The notes: a model not told the origin generated them from the letters alone. Positions 32,677 to 42,970 are shown, numbered from the stretch's first letter. The stretch: 64,000 bases of DNA from JADFQT01 sp965216025 (GCA_965216025.1 CBDCEX010000017.1:620001-684000); one strand, 5' to 3'. Program-made: numbers and translations.

Positions 32677-33351
32677 ACTCCAATCCCAACGCCCCGACCA
32701 CTGGCCCTGGCAGACGTGCGTTTCAGAGCATCAACGGGCATAAGCCTGAAGAAAGCCAATTTGAGCGGGATGAACCTATCGGGCATCCAACTGAATGGGA
32801 ATGATCTGGAGGGAGCCAATCTATCTAATACCGACCTGAGCAACGCTGGGTTGTCCAACGTCGACCTAACTGGCGTCGACCTGACCGGCGCAACCCTGAC
32901 CGGAGCCGACTTCACTTTCTCTGACCTTAGTAAAGCCGACCTTACCGGTGCGGACCTGGTGGCTCATGACTTCACCGGTGCCAAATTAGAAGGAACCCAA
33001 CTGGCAGGGGCGAATTTGACCGCTGCTAGCTTTCCCAACGTTTCGCTACGGGGCGCTAAGCTGAGTGGCGCTTCCATTATTAATGCGAATTTGCAAGAGG
33101 CAGACCTGACCGGCGCTGATCTAAAAGGGGCAAATTTGGCGGGAAGCAATCTTGAAGAGGCGGACCTGGCCGGAGCTGATTTGACGGATGCTGACTTAAC
33201 CGGAGCAAATCTTCAAAACACCAAGCTGTATGGTGCGTCAATCCAAAGCACCAAGTTCCGTAACACCAACTGGGAGAAGGCATTCTGCGTCAAATTAGTT
33301 ACGCGGTGCAGTGAGTCCTACCTGGAATCCCAAGGGGCAATTTTACGCTAA
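32677..33351 (+). CDS. Pentapeptide-repeat protein, 5' end lost to a MITE
   Basis: The frame is open from the MITE edge (TPIPTPRPLALADVRF), with a possible GTG start at 32716. About 30 A(D/N)Lxx-type pentapeptides (LSGANL, LTGVDLTGATLTGADF, LQEADLTGADLKGANLAGSNL) would form a right-handed quadrilateral beta-helix. A short Cys-containing C-terminus (FCVKLVTRCSESY) follows. The Pro/Thr linker just before suggests an originally secreted or anchored protein. Confidence 0.8.
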   Translation, partial: TPIPTPRPLALADVRFRASTGISLKKANLSGMNLSGIQLNGNDLEGANLSNTDLSNAGLSNVDLTGVDLTGATLTGADFTFSDLSKADLTGADLVAHDFTGAKLEGTQLAGANLTAASFPNVSLRGAKLSGASIINANLQEADLTGADLKGANLAGSNLEEADLAGADLTDADLTGANLQNTKLYGASIQSTKFRNTNWEKAFCVKLVTRCSESYLESQGAILR

Positions 33352-33682
33352 TCTGGTGCCGCGAGGTACGGTCCCGCGGCCCTTGGCCTCTCTCCCTTTC
33401 AGCTTCGCCCTACTGCTGGCCCCATGCCGGTTTATGCCGATGAGCGAAGCAGTCAGAGAGCCACTAATACAGGTCCTACTTTCCACCTACGCCACTCGTA
33501 GCTGAGCCTCCTGCCGAAGAAGTCACCGTCATCGCTTCCGGCTTCGGGCTCAGGCTAACGGTGGCGTTGTGCTTATCCTTCTTCGAGTTGTAGGTCATAT
33601 TGATGGAGGTGGCCAGTGGCTGCACCATCCAGATCCGTAATTTGCAGGGGAGGCGCGCAGACCGGTCATCTCAATTCCTCAT
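33352..33682. other. Gap with a possible small minus-strand ORF remnant
   Basis: About 33480-33631 on the minus strand reads MVQPLATSINMTYNSKKDKH followed by a short tail, some 50 codons. I do not recognise it; it may be the C-terminus of a lost gene. Nothing else is seen. Confidence 0.3.
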
Positions 33683-34753
33683 TCAATCTCTCAGGGGGTA
33701 TCTGCTCTGCTCCGGCAGGTAATCCCTGAAGTGAGGCATTACTCTGGTTGCGAATAGTTCCATGGACTTCAGCACCTTCTGGTGGGGTATTTGCCCCAGC
33801 GCAAAGGTGCAATTCAAGTAGGTCATGCCGGTGGCCTGGGTCAGGCCATGTATTTTCTCCGTGACGACCTCTGGCGCCCCGAACAGCCAGTCCTCGTACA
33901 GTTGGTCCGGGTCATCTTCTATTTCCACGTGGGGAGCCAAGTCGGTCCTGGCCCGACCCGCGTCTACCTGTAGGGTATTGGTGCGGAGACCCCGGGCGCT
34001 TCGGGTGTGCCATACGGCGTGAGGAAGCTGAGCCCTGGCATCTTCCTCGGATTCTGAGACGTAGACCCCGCGTTGAACGATGAACTCCTGAGGCCAGCTT
34101 TTACCCGATAGCCGCAACGCCTCCTGAAACATGTGCCACGAATCGATAACGCGTTGGGTCGAACCGGTAGTGCCGCCGGTGATGACCTTCATGCCCCGGC
34201 CGATGGTCGAAGCCATGGTTTCAACGCTGGTAGTGGCCCGCCAGAAGGGAGGATGCGGCTGCTGCATGGGACGGGGAAGAATGGTGGTCTCTTCTATTTG
34301 ATAGTAGTGACCGTTGTGGGAGAAGGGCGCTTGGGACAGGGAGTTGGTAATTATATCCAGCGACTCTTCGAACATCGACCGGTTCTCTTCCAACGGTACC
34401 TGAAAACGTTGAAATTCATACTGCTGGTAACCGGTGCCAAATCCCACCTCCAGCCTGCCCTGGGTAAGATGGTCCAACATGGCGATTTCTTCGGCGGTTT
34501 GTATTGGATTGCGCAGCGGTAGAACCACTACCGCAGTGCTGAAGCGGACCCGTTCCGTGTGCTGGGCTAGTGTTGAGATTAGCATCAGGGGACTGGGAAG
34601 GAAGCCATAGCTGGAAAAATGATGCTCCGCGGCTACCACGTAATCGAACCCCAACTGGTCCGCCATCCTCGTTTGCTCAAGGGCGTTGGCGTAGATTTCC
34701 GATGATGGTAGCATATCCGGCGACTGCATGAGTAAGAAAATACCGAACTTCAT
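33683..34753 (-). CDS. LLM-class flavin-dependent oxidoreductase
   Basis: 356 residues, ATG 34753 with GGAGGG upstream. Luciferase-like fold: MKFGIFLLMQSP, GFDYVVAAEHHF, VVVLPLRNPIQTAEEIAMLDHLTQGRLEVGFGTGY (F420/FMN-binding core) and the C-terminal GAPEVVTEKI. Bacterial monooxygenase-type enzyme using reduced flavin. Last of three minus-strand genes with short spacers (57 and 38 bp), probably one operon with the MDR and amidohydrolase genes. Substrate unknown. Confidence 0.9.
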   Translation of the reverse strand: MKFGIFLLMQSPDMLPSSEIYANALEQTRMADQLGFDYVVAAEHHFSSYGFLPSPLMLISTLAQHTERVRFSTAVVVLPLRNPIQTAEEIAMLDHLTQGRLEVGFGTGYQQYEFQRFQVPLEENRSMFEESLDIITNSLSQAPFSHNGHYYQIEETTILPRPMQQPHPPFWRATTSVETMASTIGRGMKVITGGTTGSTQRVIDSWHMFQEALRLSGKSWPQEFIVQRGVYVSESEEDARAQLPHAVWHTRSARGLRTNTLQVDAGRARTDLAPHVEIEDDPDQLYEDWLFGAPEVVTEKIHGLTQATGMTYLNCTFALGQIPHQKVLKSMELFATRVMPHFRDYLPEQSRYPLRD

Positions 34754-34809
34754 GTTCTGCCCTCCCGTAGAATCCGTCTAGCCATCGGTTCATGGCTTTA
34801 GCACTTCGG

Positions 34810-35775
34810 TCAATATACTTCCATCACCAACTTCCCAAATACGCCGCGACTAGCCAGAAGTTCTTGCACTTGCTTCGCCTCCGTCCAGGGAAATACCTCC
34901 TGCACTACGGTTTTCAGACTCCCTGTCTCGAACCAAGACTTCATCTGAGCCCAGCCACGCTGCTCCGCGTCCTCTTGAGCCTCGTCAAACACACCCACCC
35001 GGCGGACCCACTGACCCTTCCTGGCCAGCTCCTGTTCCTCATACGTGGACCGATCGCCACTGTGGCCACCCACTGTCACAACCCTACCACCCTCGGCGAG
35101 CGCACCTAGTGTTGCGTCGAAGATGGTACCGCCCACGGTGTCCAGCACCACGTCAACCCCTCGGCCATCGGTAAGCCGGAGCAGCTCTTCAGCTACGTTC
35201 TGTGTAGAGTAGTTCACACCCACTTCGGCGCCCAATTTCCGTCCCCGCCCCACACGCTCATCGGAGCCCGCGCTAGTTAGAACTCGAGCGCTCAAGGCCT
35301 TGGCGATTTGGATCCCCGCCATACCCACTCCGCTGCCAGCTGCATGAATTAGCGCCGTCTCCCCCTGCTTGAGACCTGCCATCTGAAAGCCATACCAAGC
35401 GGTAAAGAAGACGCATGGGAGCGAAGCGGTATCGGTAGTCGACATGCCCACCGGCGGAGAGTAGGTGAGCGCAGATTGGGCGACCGAGTATTCCGCATAA
35501 GCCCCCCGAACCAGCGCCATCACATTGTCCCCAACATTCCAGTTGGTCACGTTGGACCCAACAGATGTCACTACACCGGCCACGTCGAGACCAGGGATTC
35601 TGGGTGGCTCCTGCTCTCCTTCGGATACGGTTCTTCTCCGGCCCAAGTCGGCACGATTAACACCAATCGCCTGGGTTCTAATCAACACCTCCCCGGCCTT
35701 TGGCTCAGGCTGGGGCACTTCTTCCATGCGGAGTTCGTCGCCATTGTCCTTAAAGTGTATCCTGATAGCTTTCAT
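34810..35775 (-). CDS. Zinc-independent MDR oxidoreductase (quinone reductase-like)
   Basis: 321 residues from ATG 35775 with AGGTG at good spacing. GroES-like N-terminus (GEVLIRTQAIGVNRADLGRR, PRIPGLDVAGVVTSVGSNV), nucleotide-binding AAGSGVGMAGIQIAKALSARV and GVDVVLDTVGG. The catalytic-zinc Cys/His ligands of alcohol dehydrogenases are absent, which fits the NAD(P)H:quinone reductase branch. Middle gene of the presumed operon. Confidence 0.9.
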   Translation of the reverse strand: MKAIRIHFKDNGDELRMEEVPQPEPKAGEVLIRTQAIGVNRADLGRRRTVSEGEQEPPRIPGLDVAGVVTSVGSNVTNWNVGDNVMALVRGAYAEYSVAQSALTYSPPVGMSTTDTASLPCVFFTAWYGFQMAGLKQGETALIHAAGSGVGMAGIQIAKALSARVLTSAGSDERVGRGRKLGAEVGVNYSTQNVAEELLRLTDGRGVDVVLDTVGGTIFDATLGALAEGGRVVTVGGHSGDRSTYEEQELARKGQWVRRVGVFDEAQEDAEQRGWAQMKSWFETGSLKTVVQEVFPWTEAKQVQELLASRGVFGKLVMEVY

Positions 35776-35813
35776 GATCACCTCTAGTCTGGCTGGAGCC
35801 ACGGGTCCAGGCC

Positions 35814-36830
35814 CTAAACATCTATCCGGTAAACACGAGCCGCGGTGTCATGGAACATGGCCGCGCGCTCGGTGGGAGAGTACCTCTGGGACAAACGCTT
35901 GAAGGCGTTGAACAGCACATTGTAGGAGTACGACACCTTGTCCGGCGGGAAGTTGCTCTCGAACATACACCGGTCGGGGCCGAACTGCTCGATGCAGTAA
36001 TGCATCAACGGGGCTAACGACTCAGCCAACTGTGCCGAGCCAATGGGAGTTTCCCGAGTATGCCAACCAAAGCCATAACGTGGCCCGCCGACACCCCCTA
36101 GTTTCATCACCACGTTGGGGCACGCTGCTAGGGCCGCGATGCCGCTTCGCCACGTGGCTAACACCTCGTCGTCCCGGTTGGCGTAAGGGCCGACCCGCAT
36201 CAAGCCTCCAATGTGGTTGGAGACAATGGTCAGGTCCGGAACAGCCTTGGCGAATTCGGCTACCTCGGGTAGCTGGGGGAAGAACACCGTGTTCTCCAGG
36301 ACCAGGCCCAAACGCGCCAGCACCAGCGCTCCCTCCCGAAAGATGGCGCTGGACAGTTGGCCTTCCGGTGCCCGGTCTTCCACCTCAGGATGGGGGTCCC
36401 AACTACAGGAGTACCGGATTCCTCGAAACCGGTTCGGACTGGCCGCATGTAATGCTTCCAGCACCGGTTCGACCCGGCCGCCCAGGTTCAGGTCGGCATG
36501 GCCGATGATCGCCGCTGCCGCCCGTGCCGGGCCATATTGCCCGGTGGCGCTGGCTTCCGCCAGAGCCTCGACGAATTCCACCTCGCCAACGGGCCGCATT
36601 TCTGGCGGTCCGTCGCTACGATAGTTGGACCTTACCTCAATGAACGCCGTGGAACGCACATTGTGACCGCTGTTGAGGTCGTTGGACAATTCTGGTAGAA
36701 GATAGCGTTGGTAGGCGGCAGGCTCGGGCCGATATTCCCAAAAATGGTGATGGGGATCGCAAATGGGAAACTCTGGCTCCAAGGTGGGTTCCTTAGTTAG
36801 AGCTAGCCAGTCATTGCCCTGTAAAGTCAT
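35814..36830 (-). CDS. Amidohydrolase-2 family metal-dependent hydrolase
   Basis: 338 residues from ATG 36830 (GGAGG seven bases upstream). The N-terminal CDPHHHFWEY is the HxH metal motif; further blocks are FRGIRYSCSW, VSNHIGGLM (metal His) and CMFESNFPPDKVSYSY with the terminal Asp/Ser region. Resembles TIM-barrel lactonases and decarboxylases (PF04909) acting on lactones or aromatic acids. First gene of the three-gene operon. Confidence 0.88.
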   Translation of the reverse strand: MTLQGNDWLALTKEPTLEPEFPICDPHHHFWEYRPEPAAYQRYLLPELSNDLNSGHNVRSTAFIEVRSNYRSDGPPEMRPVGEVEFVEALAEASATGQYGPARAAAAIIGHADLNLGGRVEPVLEALHAASPNRFRGIRYSCSWDPHPEVEDRAPEGQLSSAIFREGALVLARLGLVLENTVFFPQLPEVAEFAKAVPDLTIVSNHIGGLMRVGPYANRDDEVLATWRSGIAALAACPNVVMKLGGVGGPRYGFGWHTRETPIGSAQLAESLAPLMHYCIEQFGPDRCMFESNFPPDKVSYSYNVLFNAFKRLSQRYSPTERAAMFHDTAARVYRIDV

Positions 36831-37844
36831 GATTAAGCCTCCAGCTATCCGGTGGCCCAATAATAGCATATCTCCAAAAGATCACGGTGTAAGGGAATGA
36901 GCATATATGTATCTGCGCCAATCGGGTTGGCCCGCACCGAAGTCCCATGAGAGCCAAAGACACTTTCGCGGGGACGCTGTCGGCATTTCCAACCATAATC
37001 ACGTCCCATTTTCTGTCTGCTAACTAACTGGTGCTGCCAGTGGGATCACCGCTAACAGTAAATGGCTATGATCGGCACGAAACAGGCAACTCTGCTGGCG
37101 GAGTCTAGCGATACCGACGCATTCCGCGGATACCGAGACCTGTCCGATGTGGAAGGGACCATTCGCCCCGGGGTCGCTTTATGTGCTTCGGCCTTCGCCT
37201 CCCCCGTCCGTCAGGAGTAGCCCTTGGCGATGAAGAAAGGAGGTGCTCGACAAATTTCGCAAAGAATTAAAGCGATGGTTTGGAGCCGCAGTTTGAAGCC
37301 AGGTTGTGCCTAATGGAGCCCGGATCATGATCTTCACCGGCTGCTGGTCCTAGGCTTCGGCTTTGTCCTCATGACTGTCGCCAGCGTCCCAGCGATCAGC
37401 CGCCAAGTACGGGGAGCCGCATTGAGGCGAGGGCGAGATCCGGGTGAGGTTAGAGCCACCCGTCTGGGTGGGTGATAATGCTAGGGGCAATGAGGGGCAG
37501 GAATTTCGTGACTTTCAGGAGCAAAACCATTGTCATGGCCAGGTATGTGGATATGGCATGGGGGGGGGCGTCAGATGGGCAAAAGTCGGCAGCCCAGCTG
37601 TTTGGGCCATCAACACCGTCAATATCATCGCAATAACTAGTTTCCTCATAATCCTTACTTCCTCGCGTTTTTAGTTGCCCTAACTCTGTCTGTTAAATAA
37701 ATTTAGGTCAATAAATAAATCAAAGCCTTTTTAGGCCAATTTGCTCCCAATGGCATACAACAATCTTTGTGTAAGGTGACTCGGCCAGCGATAGGTGACC
37801 TGGATCGTACAACTAAGGTTACGTCAACAAAGAAGAGGGCAGCC
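36831..37844. other. Long intergenic region, no recognisable gene
   Basis: About 1 kb without convincing coding signal on either strand. It contains a G9 run near 37560 and an AT-rich stretch (37680-37740). It lies between the minus-strand operon and the first regulator relic, as expected for decayed DNA. Confidence 0.45.
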
Positions 37845-37967
37845 TGGCTGCCCCGGGTAGAAGCCCTGCGGCGGGTCTTGGAGCGCCGCTATCAACGCCT
37901 GGAGAATGATTCTGAAGGAAACCAGCACCCTCAGATACGATTCAAAGCCAATGGAGAGTTGCCACCG
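37845..37967 (+). pseudogene. IS1182-type transposase fragment
   Basis: WLPRVEALRRVLERRYQRLE, NDSEGNQHPQIRFKANGELPP matches the transposase relic at about 43800-43930 (LPRVEALRRVLERHYHRLEQ, RFKANGELPP). It is fused directly to a regulator relic at about 37968. Confidence 0.65.
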
Positions 37968-38704
37968 GCACCCTGGTTATTGCGGAGGTATCCCGTTTTA
38001 CCGGTGATACAGCGCGGTTGCGGGTCGCCGAAGAAGCCGCTGGAATCGTTCTTTCTTCGTCAAATGTTATCCCCCGTTTCGCCATCAGCGCCAGAACCGG
38101 CCTGGCGCTGATGGCGATACAGCGTGGGGGTGTTACGACGAGCGCCGAGCAGTACACCGCCTTGGAGCCCGCCCGCGGCACTTTGTTGGCGTTGGACATG
38201 GGGACGATTTACCGTCGGCTGGGCCTCCTGGCCAAGACCAAGGGAAACCAGGACCAGGCCATGGTCCACTTCGAGGATGCTTTGGCTTTTTGCCGCCGCG
38301 CCGGCTACCGGCCCGAGCTGGCCTGGAGCTGCTGCGACTACGCGGACACGCTGCTCCAGCGGAGCGAACTCGGCGACCGAGAGAAAGCCCTGTCCCTGCT
38401 TGAAGAGTCCCTGTCTATCTCCACCGAACTGGGTATGCGGCCTCTGGTCGAGCGGGTAGGTGCCCTCCTGGAGCTAGCCGCATCTCAGCCAGCCAAAGCT
38501 CCTGCATACCCCGATGGCCTGACCCTGCGCGAGGTGGAGGTGCTTCAGTTCATCGCTGCTGGGCAAGAGTAACCCGGAGATCGCCGAAGAGCTTTTCATC
38601 AGCCCCAATACAGTTGCCCACCACGTGACTAACATCCTCAACAAGACCAGCACCGCCACCCCACCGAGGCGGCCACCTACGCCAGTCGAAACGGGTTGCT
38701 CTAG
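37968..38704 (+). pseudogene. TPR/LuxR regulator relic, C-terminal part with two frameshifts
   Basis: GTLVIAEVSRFTGDTARLRV, then TPR-like helices (GNQDQAMVHFEDALAFCRRA, YADTLLQRSELGDREKALSL) and a LuxR-type HTH (GLTLREVEVLQFIAAG). A frameshift at about 38568 moves the HTH into another frame (NPEIAEELFISPNTVAHHVTNI), and a second near 38655 is needed to read TEAATYASRNGLL to its TAG. The kinase and AAA parts are gone. Paralogous to 44076-45704. Confidence 0.75.
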
Positions 38705-38958
38705 CCTCTGCTACTATTCATTTTTTTGGCAACCATCTGGTGGATATTGCGCTGCCCTCGTCCGCGCGGGCCCGGTGTCCAAAGAGTAAAGGCCACGAGG
38801 GCTTGCCTGATGGCCTTTGAACTACTGCTTCCACACGCACCAGTGGATGGGAGATGGAAAATCCCGGTTTAAAAGTCATCCATCTCTCCCAGAATCTCCA
38901 CCTGCTGGTTGGGGGTGAAACCGGCCAGGGCCGCCGGAGCGCCGGGTATCAGCACCGG

Positions 38959-39213
38959 CTAGTAGGAGCCTGAGTCATCAGTTTGGGTCGGGGCGAACTG
39001 GAGGCCGGTTACAGTTATCATCAGGGTTCCGAGAGCTGCCACTCCCAAGAGTTTTACCGAGCGATGTGTTGCCAGGCTTCCGGACACCCAGGTCTTTACC
39101 TTTGATATGTTGCTCGTCGAACCCATTTCAATCTGCTCCTCATCTTTACTTTTTTCTTGGTAGGTCGCCAGATGGATGCTTTTGATTCCAGTCTTTGGTG
39201 CGTTCATGTTCAT
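38959..39213 (-). CDS. Small single-span membrane protein, MNMNA family (paralogue 1)
   Basis: 84 residues. ATGAACATGAACGC start with GGAGGAG upstream. A charged N-terminal half is followed by one membrane segment (SVKLLGVAALGTLMITVTGL) and a short acidic tail. Start, membrane block and position beside a LuxR-type regulator match 45947-46444. I know no family; it may be a short exported or anchored product controlled by the neighbouring regulator. Confidence 0.55.
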   Translation of the reverse strand: MNMNAPKTGIKSIHLATYQEKSKDEEQIEMGSTSNISKVKTWVSGSLATHRSVKLLGVAALGTLMITVTGLQFAPTQTDDSGSY

Positions 39214-39551
39214 CTCCTCCTCGGCTGCTTGCTTCTACAGCATGTTAGCCCTGGGGGATGATGCCCCACACCCTGAGGTTTACCGGTTTTGGAAAAAGCC
39301 CAGATGTGCGCAAGGGGGAGACTGACCTGGTAGGATTAACAGGGGCTGCAGGGAGGATTACTGGGGTGAGCTGCTGGGGGGCGATCTAGGGGACACTGGG
39401 GCTAGGTTGATTAACTGGGAAGGCAGGGGCAGGAGTTGAGAGGCGGCAAGAGCTTAGACCAACCCGGCTCGGCTGGCCTAGGTCCCTGCCTCGATGCGGT
39501 TGGTTTCCTCATAGATGCATTACAGTTCCGACAGAAAAGGAGGTCCCTGAA
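39214..39551. other. Divergent intergenic region
   Basis: Between the small membrane protein (minus) and the collagen-like lipoprotein (plus). Probably holds both promoters; no confident -35/-10 pair was picked. GGAGGT at 39539-39544 serves the downstream TTG start. Confidence 0.4.
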
Positions 39552-41847
39552 TTGCGATGGACTAGAGCGTTCTTTGGCATAGCGTTGCTATTAGTAGTGC
39601 TTGCCGTCCTGGCGTGCCAGGGGCCTGCAGGACCGCCAGGCCAACCTGGAACACAAGGCCCTCAGGGAGCGCCAGGCCAACCTGGAACACAAGGCCCTCA
39701 GGGAGCGCCAGGCCAACCCGGAACACAAGGCCATCAGGGACCGCAAGGTGCCCCTGGGGTACTAGGACCGGCAGGCCCTCAGGGGGAACAAGGTTCCCCT
39801 GCCCCGCCGCTAGCCACTGCCCTAGAAAGAGCTGTTGCGGGCATCGGTGGCAAGGAGGCTCTCGAAGGTCTTCAGGCCTTTTCTCTTGAATCGGCTGGGG
39901 AACGCTGGATACTTCACGAAGGCTTTTTACCCCGCGACGAAGCACGGCCTGCTGGCTCCTTCACTTTGCAGCTAACCTATGACATTACGGGTGACAACCT
40001 TCGACTAGATTATATCCGCAACTCCTTAGGTCGGGATCGTGAAGTAACCGAAGTAATCTCAGACCAGCTAGGTTACATCTCAGGTGCGGACGCCAACTTT
40101 GGCCCTCCCGGTGTCAAACCATTGACCTCCGACCGCTGGGCTTCGATTCGTAAGGAACAGCGATTGCTGAATCCTCATATTATCCTGCGTGATACCTTGG
40201 CAACCCCCGGCCTTGTTTCTTTCGGAAATCGAGCAACGCTAAACGGCACCATCCACAGTGTGCTTGTCGTTCATGATGAGGTTTTCCCAATCACTCTATT
40301 CGTCAATGAGGAAACCAATGAGATTACCAAGCTCGCCACGATGGAACTGGACCATTTTCGCCGTGATGTACCTTTGGAGGCGCTCTATAACAACTGGCAG
40401 CAGTTTGACGGTTTCTCCTTCCCTATGAACGTCGAAATAACTCTCGACGGCGAAACGATTCACTCCGAGAAGCGCATCGCCATTGAGGTGAATCCGTCTC
40501 TAGACGGCGATCTGTTTGAGTTCCCTTCAGAGGTTTCGCCCACCTTCGATGCGGAACTGGCTGACCGAGGCAGGCGCACCAGTCAGTTTATCCAGGCATT
40601 TGCTTATCTTGGATTCATCAAGGACGGTGACCATGGAGAGGTCAATGCGATAGAAGTGATGCCTGGTATCTTCCACCTGCTTGGCGGCCCCAATAACTCG
40701 ATGGTTGTTGAGCAGGAAAATGGCATCGTCGTAGTCGAGGGAGTGTTACACGACCAGCGTGCGGAAGCAATCATTAGCTGGGTTCAGGATACCTTCCCAG
40801 GTAAGCCCATCACACACGTTGTTTCCACGCATCACCACATCGATCACGCCGGAGGTATGCGACCCTTCGTTGCAGAAGGTGCAACGGCCATCGTGCATGA
40901 GGCCGTCGAAGTATTCTTCAGGGAAATGTTTCAAAATACAGACTCGATAATCATGACTGACGCTCTGGATCGCAATCCCGTTGAGGCAACGATCGCAGTG
41001 GTGCCCGCTGATGGCTCGTTCATTATCGCAGACTCCCTGCGCCCGGTAGGAGTTTACCCTGCCGAAACTCCCCATTCTGCAGATAAGATGATCATATTCG
41101 TTCTGAACGAAGGTATTGTATTCGTCAGCGACATTTACTCGCCTGGCGCACCACCTGGTCCAGGCGCCGAGCAATTCAACGATGCGGTTATTCGACATGA
41201 GCTTGATGTGACGACAATTGTTGGAGGACACGGCAGCACTATTGCATACACTGAGTTCCTCGACGCACTTAACCCTACCCCAGCATCCACCGTGGCTAGC
41301 ACTCCTACTGCATTGCCCAACGATCTACCTGCGATCGCCACTCTGTCAGCCGCAGAGGCGCAGGGGCTCACCCATCCTGGGCTCAAATCGGCGATCACAG
41401 ACCTGGAAAATCGGATGGGGGAGAGCCTGTCAATGCTCCATATTGTTCGGGCGGAGCAGGTCACTTGGTCAGATTCCAGCCTAGGCTGTCCCGAGCCGGG
41501 AATGTTGTATGCCCAGGTGTTAACTACGGGGATTTGGCTGGTCCTTTCTCAACGGGAACAGGAGTTTGACTACAGGGTCACCGACGATAATGGAGCTCAG
41601 CTTTGTACCCAAGCTCGCCAGAAAGAACCTTTGGAGCGCAGGCCGCTGGTCGGGATTTGGTCCGCCTTGGCACCCATGCCAACCCCTCGAAGCGAGGTGG
41701 CGGCGGCTGAGCTAAACGGGAAGATTTACGTATTTGGCGGATTCGGAGCCGGAGCTACCAAGAATGAAGAGTACGATCCCCAATCCAACACTTGGCGACG
41801 GCGAGCGCCGATTCCTCAAGGGGTGGACCATGCGGCGGCAGTGGCCC
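39552..41847 (+). pseudogene. Collagen-like / metallo-beta-lactamase / Kelch lipoprotein, part 1
   Basis: TTG 39552 with GGAGGT seven bases upstream. Lipoprotein signal FFGIALLLVVLAVLAC (lipidated Cys), then about 19 Gly-X-Y triplets (GPPGQPGTQGPQGAPGQPG...). A mixed domain follows, then a metallo-beta-lactamase domain with THHHIDHAGG near residue 427 and late ligands in ETPHSADKM and VGGHGS. Next is a WSDSSLGCPEPGMLYAQV module common in Chloroflexota, then Kelch repeats (GKIYVFGGFG). The frame ends in TAA inside an 83-bp MITE; removing the MITE rejoins it exactly to part 2, giving about 1,000 residues. Confidence 0.8.
39630..39812 (+). repeat. Collagen-like Gly-X-Y repeat with 36-45 bp internal repeats
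   Basis: GGCCAACCTGGAACACAAGG-CCCTCAGGGAGCGCCA units repeat three times. The translation has Gly at every third position for about 19 triplets, so it could form a triple-helical stalk that would trimerise the lipoprotein. Confidence 0.85.
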
Positions 41848-41930
41848 TAAACTAAAGCCAAAGTGAAACCTACATGATTGCTTTCACTATGGGTTTACCT
41901 AGATGTAGTTTTCACCTTGGTACCGGTTTA
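41848..41930 (+). mobile_element. IS630-related mini-MITE (83 bp) inside the Kelch gene
   Basis: TA-flanked element with ends TAAACTAAAGCCAAAGTGAA and, inverted, TAAACCGGTACCAAGGTGAA, matching the IS630 termini here. Little more than the two inverted ends. Excising it with one TA gives GTG-GCC-CTA-GGA-GGG-AAA, which continues the Kelch motif as VALGGKIYLIGGF. Confidence 0.9.
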
Positions 41931-42596
41931 GGAGGGAAAATCTACCTAATCGGTGGATTTGAGGGCAGCTTCCAGCCGGTCAAGACGGTTTGGGCTTATG
42001 AACCTGAGAGCGATACCTGGGCTAGGCATACTGACCTGCCCACCCCCCGAGGGGCACTTGGCGCGGCGGTAGTGGATGGGAAAATATACGCCATAGGGGG
42101 AAGCGGTGTCGGGGGAGATGTGGGGACCACCGAGCAGTATGATACTTCAACCGATGCTTGGCTCCCTCGTTCCCCGATGCCCATGCCAAGAGACCACATA
42201 GCCATCGCTGTTTTAGACGGTAAAATTTATGTTTCTGGGGGCAGGCTGGGCAGCTTCGCCAGAAACCTTTCGGAAAATGAGGTGTACGATCCCAGGACTG
42301 ATACCTGGGCCAAGAAGGCACCCTTGCCAACCCCCAGGAGCGGCATTGCGGCGGCGACAGTAAAGGGACGTTTTTATGTTTTCGGCGGAGAGGAGACGAC
42401 GGGGACGTTCGAAACCAACGAACGGTATAGCCCCGGAACTGACTCATGGGAAACTATGCCGCCCCTTCCCACCGCCAGGCACGGCCTTGGAGCAGTAGCT
42501 ATAGGGGATCGTATTTATACGCTGGCGGGAGGTCCCAGACCAGGGGGATCAAGTAGCGCCACAAACGAGGTCCTGATCGTGGCAGAAGGCCCTTGA
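41931..42596 (+). pseudogene. Kelch-repeat part of the lipoprotein, part 2
   Basis: GGKIYLIGGFEGSFQPVKTV, GKIYAIGGSGVGGDVGTTEQY, GKIYVSGGRLG, GRFYVFGGEE and DRIYTLAGG are Kelch blades with the diglycine and the Tyr/Trp spacing (YDPRTDTWAKKAPLPTPR). With part 1 they make a six-bladed propeller. On its own it could start inside the MITE at 41874, but would lack a signal peptide. Confidence 0.85.
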
Positions 42597-42683
42597 GTTG
42601 GGAGACCCCTTGAGTTGGGAGGCCCTCCGTTCCAGCTCCCCTCCTAAAGCAAGTCCTTTCAGAGCCAGGGGATCCTTGCAATT

Positions 42684-42790
42684 CTAGAAGTCTGGCCGGA
42701 AACCTCGATTCCCCCTAGGCCAGCGTTTTCTTAACGTCGATTATCGATGGCATAGTGGGTGTTGCAACGTATTACATGCACCACCATGGG
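42684..42790 (+). mobile_element. CTAG-ended MITE, copy C (3' truncated)
   Basis: Starts CTAGAAGTCTGGCCGGAAAC and follows the family to TATTACATGCACCACCATG, then diverges. Its first 35 bp match exactly, in reverse complement, the orphan piece at 54919-54953. 42791-42960 downstream has no recognisable gene. Confidence 0.75.
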
Positions 42791-42970
42791 ATCAATGGCT
42801 TGCCAATTCTAGCTACCCAACATCGACGGGCGTTTTGGAGCGCCGACCGATCCGCCCTCTTTGCCGATTTCGCCGCGCAGAAAAACTGGGTAGCTGCCAA
42901 GAGTGCTACCCCGTATCTATTTGCATTATCAACCAGCCACTAAATTAAGGACCGGATACTGTTGGCGAAC

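Noticed and set aside
42791..42960. Possible small gene after MITE copy C
   Set aside because: The frame starts within the MITE, has no family similarity and no RBS.
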